A program made the position numbers and the translations under genes. Below are positions 58,025-64,000 of a DNA stretch of 64,000 nt, in pieces. The stretch covers positions 11,341 through 75,340 of the forward strand of contig CAJKDY010000014.1 of NCBI GenBank assembly GCA_905198835.1, given 5' to 3'. The stretch's first letter is position 1. Each line of letters begins with the position of its first letter. Origin of the DNA: an uncultured Eubacteriales bacterium (GTDB lineage: Bacteria > Bacillota > Clostridia > Oscillospirales > Oscillospiraceae). Below the pieces are notes generated by a model. The model saw nothing but the letters and a program-made list of their open reading frames with translations. It had not been told where the DNA came from and made no database searches.

Positions 58025-59098
58025 ATGGGTACTGTTTTGCTTGTCATTGTCGGCATCATTATGTTTGGCTTTCTTATTGCCATCCATGAGTTCGGGCATT
58101 TCATCACTGCTAAACTCTGTGGCGTCAAGGTCAACGAATTTGCCATTGGCATGGGGCCAAAACTTTTGTCGAAGCAGGGCAAGGAGACGCTCTATTCTCT
58201 GCGGCTTTTTCCCATCGGCGGCTTTTGCGCCATGGAGGGTGAGGATGAGGACACCGCCGACCCCCGATCCTTCCAAAAGGCCAAGGCATGGAAAAAGTTG
58301 CTGATCCTCCTGGCCGGAGCCGCTATGAATTTTCTCATCGGCGTCCTGATTTTTGTGGGACTCTATCTGAGTATTCAGGGCTACGAGGTAGAGGCTGTGA
58401 AGAGCTTTGAACCCTGGTCCACATTGCCGGAGCAGGGGCTACAGGTCGGGGATGAGTTTTTGTCCATCGACGGCCATAAGATGCTGGTGGCGGGCGACGC
58501 AGCTATCTTTCTGGACCGCGTCGGCGCCTATGCAGACATTGAGGTCCTGCGTGACGGAGAACGTATCACACTGGAAAACGTCAGCATGGACCGTACCGCG
58601 ATCACCGGCGACGACGGCCAGGTCTCTCACAAGCTGGGCGTGACCTTGGGTTCCAAGGTCTATTCCGCCAACTTGGGCGACAAACTTCGTCTGGCTTGGA
58701 ACAACTCCAAGAACACCATTCGCCTGGTGTGGATGGGCCTTGGGGACCTGGTCACCGGCAGGGTAGGCCTTCGGGACGTGTCCGGTCCGGTGGGCATCGT
58801 GGACATGATGGGCCAGGTGGCGGGCAACGCGAAAACCACCACCAGCGCTTTCCTGAGCATTTTGAGTCTGGTGGCCTTTATCGCCATCAACCTGGCAGTG
58901 ATGAACCTTTTGCCAATCCCCGCGCTGGACGGCGGTCGGATCTTCTTCCTTTTGATCAACGTGATCTTTACCGCCGTGACCAAAAAGCGGCTGGACCCCA
59001 AGTACGAAGGCGTGGTAAACGCCGTGTTCCTAGTGGGTCTTCTGGTGTTTATGGCGGTGGTAGCGGCCAGCGATGTCATGAAAATATTTGGGCGGTGA
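58025..59098 (+). CDS. rseP: Site-2 RIP metalloprotease RseP/RasP
   Basis: A 357-residue intramembrane zinc protease. HEFGH lies in the first membrane helix (near residue 22). A PDZ domain spans about 105-185, and the C-terminal helix carries MNLLPIPALDGGRIFF with the third metal ligand. It cleaves anti-sigma factors and signal-peptide remnants, so the DUF4179 protein at 22011-23429 could be a substrate (inference). GAGGTGG precedes the ATG. Confidence 0.94.
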   Translation: MGTVLLVIVGIIMFGFLIAIHEFGHFITAKLCGVKVNEFAIGMGPKLLSKQGKETLYSLRLFPIGGFCAMEGEDEDTADPRSFQKAKAWKKLLILLAGAAMNFLIGVLIFVGLYLSIQGYEVEAVKSFEPWSTLPEQGLQVGDEFLSIDGHKMLVAGDAAIFLDRVGAYADIEVLRDGERITLENVSMDRTAITGDDGQVSHKLGVTLGSKVYSANLGDKLRLAWNNSKNTIRLVWMGLGDLVTGRVGLRDVSGPVGIVDMMGQVAGNAKTTTSAFLSILSLVAFIAINLAVMNLLPIPALDGGRIFFLLINVIFTAVTKKRLDPKYEGVVNAVFLVGLLVFMAVVAASDVMKIFGR

Positions 59099-59102
59099 GA
59101 CG

Positions 59103-60140
59103 ATGACAAGACAGATCCATGTGGGTGGCGTGCCTCTTGGCGGCGGCGCGCCGGTGACCATCCAATCCATGTGCAACACGCCCACCCAGGACGTTGACGC
59201 TACCGTAGAGCAGATCCGCCGCTTGCAGGCCGCCGGGTGCCAGATCATCCGCGTGGCTGTACCCGATATGGACGCTGCCAGAGCGGTGGGCGCCATCAAA
59301 GAGCGCATCGACATTCCCTTGGTGGTGGATATCCACTTCGACTACAAATTGGCCCTGGAGTGCGTGGCCGCGGGCTGCGACAAGGTGCGCATCAATCCTG
59401 GCAACATCGGCGGGGAAGACCATGTGAGGGCTGTGGCCAAGGCCTGCCGCCAGCACGGCGTTCCCATCCGCGTTGGCGTCAACGGCGGTTCGCTGGAAAA
59501 GCCATTGCTGGACAAATACGGCGGCGCCACGGCAGAGGCGCTGGTAGAGAGCGCCATGGGCCATATTCGTCTTTTGGAGCGGTATGACTTTGACCAGATC
59601 TGCGTATCCATGAAGTCCTCCTCCGTCCCCACAACGATGGCGGCCTACCAGCTGTTTTCCCAGCAATATGACTACCCATTGCACATCGGCGTTACCGAGA
59701 CCGGCACCCCCAAAATGGGCGTTTTAAAATCCGCTGTGGGCATTGGCGGCCTGTTAGCTCTGGGGATCGGCGACACCATACGGGTCTCCTTGTCCGCTGA
59801 CCCCATCGAGGAAGTCTACGCCGCCCGGGACATTCTCAAGGCGGCAGGGGTCCGCAAAGACGGCCCTGAGCTCATCGCCTGTCCCACCTGTGGGCGCACC
59901 CGCATCGACCTTATCGGCCTTGCCAACGAGGTAGAGCGGCGACTTGAGACGGTGGACAAGCCCATCACCGTGGCCGTCATGGGCTGCGTGGTCAACGGCC
60001 CTGGTGAGGCCAGCGCCGCCGATGTGGGCATCGCCGGAGGCGATGGCGTGGGGCTGCTGTTTCAAAAAGGAGAGATCGTCAAGAAAGTGCCCCAAGCCAT
60101 GCTGGTAGACGAACTGTTCCAGCTGATCCAAACACTGTAA
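59103..60140 (+). CDS. ispG: 4-hydroxy-3-methylbut-2-en-1-yl diphosphate synthase
   Basis: A 345-residue GcpE-type iron-sulfur enzyme of the MEP pathway. The TIM barrel (TIQSMCNTPTQDVDATVEQI, RINPGNIGGEDHVRAVAKAC) is followed by the 4Fe-4S part with CPTCGRTRIDL and MGCVVNGPGEASAADVG. It begins five bases after rseP and is followed 13 bases later by polC. Confidence 0.95.
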   Translation: MTRQIHVGGVPLGGGAPVTIQSMCNTPTQDVDATVEQIRRLQAAGCQIIRVAVPDMDAARAVGAIKERIDIPLVVDIHFDYKLALECVAAGCDKVRINPGNIGGEDHVRAVAKACRQHGVPIRVGVNGGSLEKPLLDKYGGATAEALVESAMGHIRLLERYDFDQICVSMKSSSVPTTMAAYQLFSQQYDYPLHIGVTETGTPKMGVLKSAVGIGGLLALGIGDTIRVSLSADPIEEVYAARDILKAAGVRKDGPELIACPTCGRTRIDLIGLANEVERRLETVDKPITVAVMGCVVNGPGEASAADVGIAGGDGVGLLFQKGEIVKKVPQAMLVDELFQLIQTL

Positions 60141-60153
60141 GGAGAGAGAAACC

Positions 60154-63100
60154 TTGTCGTCGGAACAAAAGAAGATCCCCTTTTTCCTGACTTTTTCCGC
60201 CTATATTCCCCAAGATCCCATGCTGTGCGCGCGCCTTGCGGAGTGTCAGGTTTTACATATGGAGCCGGGGCCTCGTCCCGGCAGCGTGAAGGTCGCGCTG
60301 GAGGCCGACCCGCCTCTCAATAAAACGGAATGCCAGGCCGTGGAGACAGAACTCTCCAAGGCCTATGGCGGCGCTGTCACCATCGAACAGCCCATGCCCA
60401 CCATCTCCGCCGACACCCAGGTCGCCCTCTCCGGCGAACAGGATCCGGCGGTGCTGGTGGACCTTTTGCGCCGTGAGCTGTCCAAGACCTTCGCGCCGGC
60501 CCGGGGCCTGATGGCCGGCGCCACCGGCGCGCTGGAGGGCGACGTTCTCACCGTTACGCTGCCCAATGGCGGCACCGAGCTTTTAAGCGCCCACATCCAG
60601 TCTGCTGTCAAGGCTCTGACCTCCGCCGTAGGACACGCGGTGCGGGTGAGCTTTACCGCCGCCGCTACTAAGGTACAGAAGGGCCTGTCCTTTCTGGGAC
60701 AGGCCGAAAACCAGCGCCTGGCCGCCATGAAGTCCAGCACGGGCGCCGCCCCGCAGGCCAAGAAAAAGCCCTCCGGCGTCATCTATGGCAAGGTATCTAT
60801 GAAATCGGTCACCGATATGTCCGAGTTGACCCCGGAGCTTGGTAACGTACTGGTGGAGGGTGTTGTGTTTGGCATTGATCATAAAGAGCTCAAAAGCCAT
60901 AACACCGTGGTCCGCTTTGATGTGACCGATTACACCGGTTCCATTCGGGTCTCCCAATTCATGCGCACCGACGAGGCAAAGCCTATTATCAAGGGCGTAA
61001 AGATGGGGCAGAGCCTACTCATCCAGGGGCGCTTGGAGATGGACCGCTACGACGGCGATCTGGTCCTCCGGCCCACGGGCATCACCGTGGCTGAGGCCAG
61101 TGTCCGAAAGGACACCGCGCCCCAAAAGCGTGTGGAACTCCATCTCCACACCCAGATGTCCTCTATGGACGCGCTTACCGTCACAGGCGATGTGGTCAAA
61201 CGGGCTATCTCCTGGGGCCACCGGGCCATCGCCATCACCGACCACGCCGTGGCTCACGCCTTTCCCGACGCCGACCACGCCGCCGCTAAGTCGGACATTA
61301 AGATCCTCTACGGTGTGGAGGCCTACTTCCGCAACGACGTGGACAGCACTGTGGCCATCCGCGGCAGTGGAGATCTGCCCCTTGACCAGGAATATGTGGT
61401 CTTTGACATTGAGACCACCGGTTTTGACCCCAAGCAGGAGGCCATCATTGAGATCGGCGCGGTCTTGGTCAAGGACGGCATGATCCAGCCCCAGCATTTT
61501 TCCACCTTTGCCGATCCTCAGCGGACGCTGAGCCCCAAGATCGTGTCCCTGACCGGCATCACCGACGATCTTTTGCAAGGCGCGCCCAGCCAGGAGGAGG
61601 CTGTCCGAGGTTTTTTAGAGTTCGTAGGAGGGCGTCCTCTGGTCGCTCACAACGCCGACTTTGATGTGAGCTTTATTCGTCAGGCCGCCCAAGACCTGAA
61701 CATTCCCTTTGACCCCACCTCGGTGGACACCCTCTCTCTGGCCCGGCGGCTCTACCCGGAGCTGAAAAACTATAAGCTGGACACTGTGGCCGAGCACCTG
61801 CGGCTGGGAGATTTCAACCACCACCGGGCCGAGGACGACGCAGTCACCGCTGCCGGTATCCTGCTGGACGAGCTGCGACTCCTGCGTATCCGCGGCGCCA
61901 AGCTCCTGCGGGACATCGACCCGCTCCTGGCCGGGCAAAAGGCCGGCGGTGGCCGCAGGACGCCTTACCATCTCATCGTCCTGGCCAAAAACCAGACCGG
62001 CCTGCGGAATCTCTACAAGCTCATCTCTCTGGCCCATTTGGAGCATTTCAGCCGCTATCCCATCATGCCCAAGAGCCTGATCAACGAAAACCGGGAGGGG
62101 CTTATCATCGGCTCTGCCTGCGAAGCGGGGGAGCTTTTCAAGGCCATTACCGAGCATAAGCCTCAGGAGGAGCTAGAGCGCATCGCCGCATGGTATGACT
62201 ATCTGGAGATCCAGCCCCTGTCTAATAATGCCTTCATGCTCCGGCCCGACAAGGAAGGCCGCCAGACCGCCCAGAGTGAGGAGGACCTGCGGGACTTCAA
62301 CCGCACGGTGGTGAAGCTGGGAGAAAAGCTGGGAAAGCCCGTCTGTGCTACGGGGGACGTCCACTTCATGGAGCCCCATGAGGAGATCTACCGCCACATT
62401 TTGCTGGACTCCAAGGGCTTTGACGATGCCGACAGCCCCAACCCGCTCTACTTTCACACCACCGATGAGATGCTGGAGGAATTCTCCTATCTGGGCGAGG
62501 AGAAGGCCTTCGAGGTAGTAGTGACCAACACCAACCTCATCGCCGATTGGTGTGACCGCATGGGCCCGCTGCCCAGGGGGCTTTTTCCGCCTACCATTGA
62601 AAACTCCGCTCAGATCCTGAGCGACCTGGTCTGGGGCAAGGCTCACGACCTCTACGGTGAGGAGCCACCCCAGATCGTAGTGGACCGGATCAACGCAGAG
62701 CTTGGCGATATTTTGCGCTGTCACTATGACGTGATCTATATGTCAGCCCAAAAGCTGGTCCAGGACTCTCTGGATCACGGCTATCTGGTGGGCTCTCGAG
62801 GCTCGGTGGGCTCGTCCATCGTGGCCTTTATGTCGGGCATTACCGAGGTCAACTCTCTGCCACCCCACTACCGTTGCCCCAAGTGTAAGCACGCCGAATT
62901 TGATGTGGACCCCCAGTACGGCTGCGGGGCCGATATGCCGGACGCTGTTTGTCCTGTCTGCGGCACGCCCTATGAAAAGGATGGCTTCAACATCCCCTTT
63001 GAGACCTTCCTGGGCTTTGGCGGCGACAAGGTGCCCGATATCGACCTCAACTTCTCCGGCGAATACCAGTCCAGCGCCCACCGATACACCTTTGAGCTAT

Positions 63101-64000
63101 TTGGCGAAAGCCACGTCTTCCGGGCCGGGACCATTGGCACTGTGGCCTTTAAGACCGCCTATGGCTATGTCAAGAAGTATCTGGAAAAGCGAGGGCTCAA
63201 GGTCACCAAGGCGGAGGAGGCCCGCCTTGCCAACGGCTGCACCGGCGTCAAGCGTACCACCGGCCAGCATCCGGGCGGCATGGTGGTCATTCCCCAGGAC
63301 TGCGAGATCTACGATTTCTGTCCTGTCCAGCATCCCGCTGACGACGCGGGCACGGACATCATCACCACCCACTTTGAATACCACTCCATGGAATCCAACC
63401 TCCTGAAGCTGGATATGCTGGGCCACGATGACCCTTCCATGATCCGTATGCTGGAGGACCTGACCGGCGTCAACGCCCGCACCGATATCCGCCTAGATGA
63501 CCCGGATACCATGAGCCTATTTACAAGCTCGGAGAAACTGGGTTTTGTGGACGACCCTATCCTGGGTCCCACCGGCGCTGTTGCTATCCCTGAGTTCAAC
63601 ACAAAATTCACTCGCCAGATGCTGATGGATACGCAGCCTGAGAACTTCAACACCCTGGTCCGCCTCTCCGGCTTCTCCCACGGCACCGACGTGTGGTTGG
63701 GCAACGCCCGGGACCTGATCTTGGAAAAGAATGTCTCCGTTTTGGATACCGTGGGCTGCCGGGACGATATTATGCTCTACCTGATCCAGCAGGGGATGGA
63801 CCCAAAGGTCTCCTTTAAGATCATGGAGGCGGTCCGCAAGGGCAAGGTGAAGAAGGGCGGCTTCCAAGACGGCTGGGTAGAGGATATGAAGGCCCATAAC
63901 GTGCCCGATTGGTACATCGAATCTCTGGCCAAGATCGGCTATCTTTTCCCCAAGGCCCACGCCGTGGCCTACGTCATGATGGCCTTCCGCATCGCCTGGT
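60154..64000 (+). CDS. polC: DNA polymerase III alpha subunit, PolC type (3' end outside the window)
   Basis: 1282 codons are present of about 1440 usual. An N-terminal domain and OB fold lead to a split PHP domain (VELHLHTQMSSMDA near residue 328). A DEDDh proofreading exonuclease inserted in the PHP follows (VVFDIETTGFDPKQ near 416, LVAHNADFDVSF, HHRAEDDAVTA), then the polymerase core with GSRGSVGSSIVAFMSG and a zinc site CPKCKHAEF/CPVCGTPY. The start is TTG 60154, with GGAGAG seven bases upstream. It is the replicative polymerase of low-GC Gram-positives and closes the cluster. Confidence 0.96.
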   Translation, partial: MSSEQKKIPFFLTFSAYIPQDPMLCARLAECQVLHMEPGPRPGSVKVALEADPPLNKTECQAVETELSKAYGGAVTIEQPMPTISADTQVALSGEQDPAVLVDLLRRELSKTFAPARGLMAGATGALEGDVLTVTLPNGGTELLSAHIQSAVKALTSAVGHAVRVSFTAAATKVQKGLSFLGQAENQRLAAMKSSTGAAPQAKKKPSGVIYGKVSMKSVTDMSELTPELGNVLVEGVVFGIDHKELKSHNTVVRFDVTDYTGSIRVSQFMRTDEAKPIIKGVKMGQSLLIQGRLEMDRYDGDLVLRPTGITVAEASVRKDTAPQKRVELHLHTQMSSMDALTVTGDVVKRAISWGHRAIAITDHAVAHAFPDADHAAAKSDIKILYGVEAYFRNDVDSTVAIRGSGDLPLDQEYVVFDIETTGFDPKQEAIIEIGAVLVKDGMIQPQHFSTFADPQRTLSPKIVSLTGITDDLLQGAPSQEEAVRGFLEFVGGRPLVAHNADFDVSFIRQAAQDLNIPFDPTSVDTLSLARRLYPELKNYKLDTVAEHLRLGDFNHHRAEDDAVTAAGILLDELRLLRIRGAKLLRDIDPLLAGQKAGGGRRTPYHLIVLAKNQTGLRNLYKLISLAHLEHFSRYPIMPKSLINENREGLIIGSACEAGELFKAITEHKPQEELERIAAWYDYLEIQPLSNNAFMLRPDKEGRQTAQSEEDLRDFNRTVVKLGEKLGKPVCATGDVHFMEPHEEIYRHILLDSKGFDDADSPNPLYFHTTDEMLEEFSYLGEEKAFEVVVTNTNLIADWCDRMGPLPRGLFPPTIENSAQILSDLVWGKAHDLYGEEPPQIVVDRINAELGDILRCHYDVIYMSAQKLVQDSLDHGYLVGSRGSVGSSIVAFMSGITEVNSLPPHYRCPKCKHAEFDVDPQYGCGADMPDAVCPVCGTPYEKDGFNIPFETFLGFGGDKVPDIDLNFSGEYQSSAHRYTFELFGESHVFRAGTIGTVAFKTAYGYVKKYLEKRGLKVTKAEEARLANGCTGVKRTTGQHPGGMVVIPQDCEIYDFCPVQHPADDAGTDIITTHFEYHSMESNLLKLDMLGHDDPSMIRMLEDLTGVNARTDIRLDDPDTMSLFTSSEKLGFVDDPILGPTGAVAIPEFNTKFTRQMLMDTQPENFNTLVRLSGFSHGTDVWLGNARDLILEKNVSVLDTVGCRDDIMLYLIQQGMDPKVSFKIMEAVRKGKVKKGGFQDGWVEDMKAHNVPDWYIESLAKIGYLFPKAHAVAYVMMAFRIAW

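Overview
The window looks like a chromosome segment of a GC-rich, spore-forming gut Firmicute. An Oscillospiraceae of the Flavonifractor/Pseudoflavonifractor/Lawsonibacter type is the best guess. The reasons are spoIIP, a Gram-positive polC, the pyrH-frr-uppS-cdsA-dxr-rseP-ispG-polC cluster, an LCP protein, and mobile-element families typical of gut clostridia. The taxon is an inference from gene content; no marker was searched.

Region 1 (about 1-19.5 kb, minus strand) is part of an integrative conjugative element (ICE) of the Tn1549/CTn-like clostridial type. In transcription order it carries a ParB-like protein, a 1356-residue Cys-rich surface protein with SLH domains, PcfB, the VirD4/TraG coupling protein, Maff2, a TrbL/VirB6-like channel protein, a SpoVG-like protein, an orphan DNA methylase and PrgI. 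The rest of the transfer operon lies left of base 1. A near-palindrome (TTGGGACAANTTGTCYCAA) recurs at five places in this ICE and was not seen elsewhere.

Region 2 (about 4027-12681) is a second, Tn4451-like mobilizable element that has split the ICE virD4 gene inside the codons for the DPKG segment. It carries a large serine recombinase, a MobQ relaxase with a recognisable oriT, DUF3847, Cys-rich VLP and TnpW family proteins, a tet(W)/tet(O)/tet(32)-type ribosomal protection gene with its attenuator leader, and a PD-(D/E)XK protein. Its ends hold a split promoter. The left end has TTGACA and the right end has TATAAT, so circularisation would assemble a consensus promoter in front of the recombinase. 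Precise excision would also rebuild virD4.

Region 3 (about 19.5-24 kb) is a junction zone. It has three degenerate repeats ending like a tRNA-Pro acceptor (CTCCGACCA), each followed at once by a terminator. Around them lie a low-GC lipoprotein gene, an amidase/endolysin pair, and an ECF sigma/DUF4179 pair.

Region 4 (24-64 kb, mostly plus strand) is ordinary chromosome: aldo/keto reductase, hybrid histidine kinase, PRTase-like protein, an ECF-transporter S component behind an attenuator plus a DUF4430 protein, purB, pfkA, a BlaI-type repressor with an M56-M23 fusion protein, spoIIP, smc-ftsY, rph-rdgB-yhbY-nadD/yqeK-LCP-rsfS, leuS, rpsU, yqeG, an AP-endonuclease-like gene, pepP-efp, and the pyrH to polC cluster. 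polC runs off the right edge. No rRNA gene, intact tRNA gene or CRISPR array was seen.
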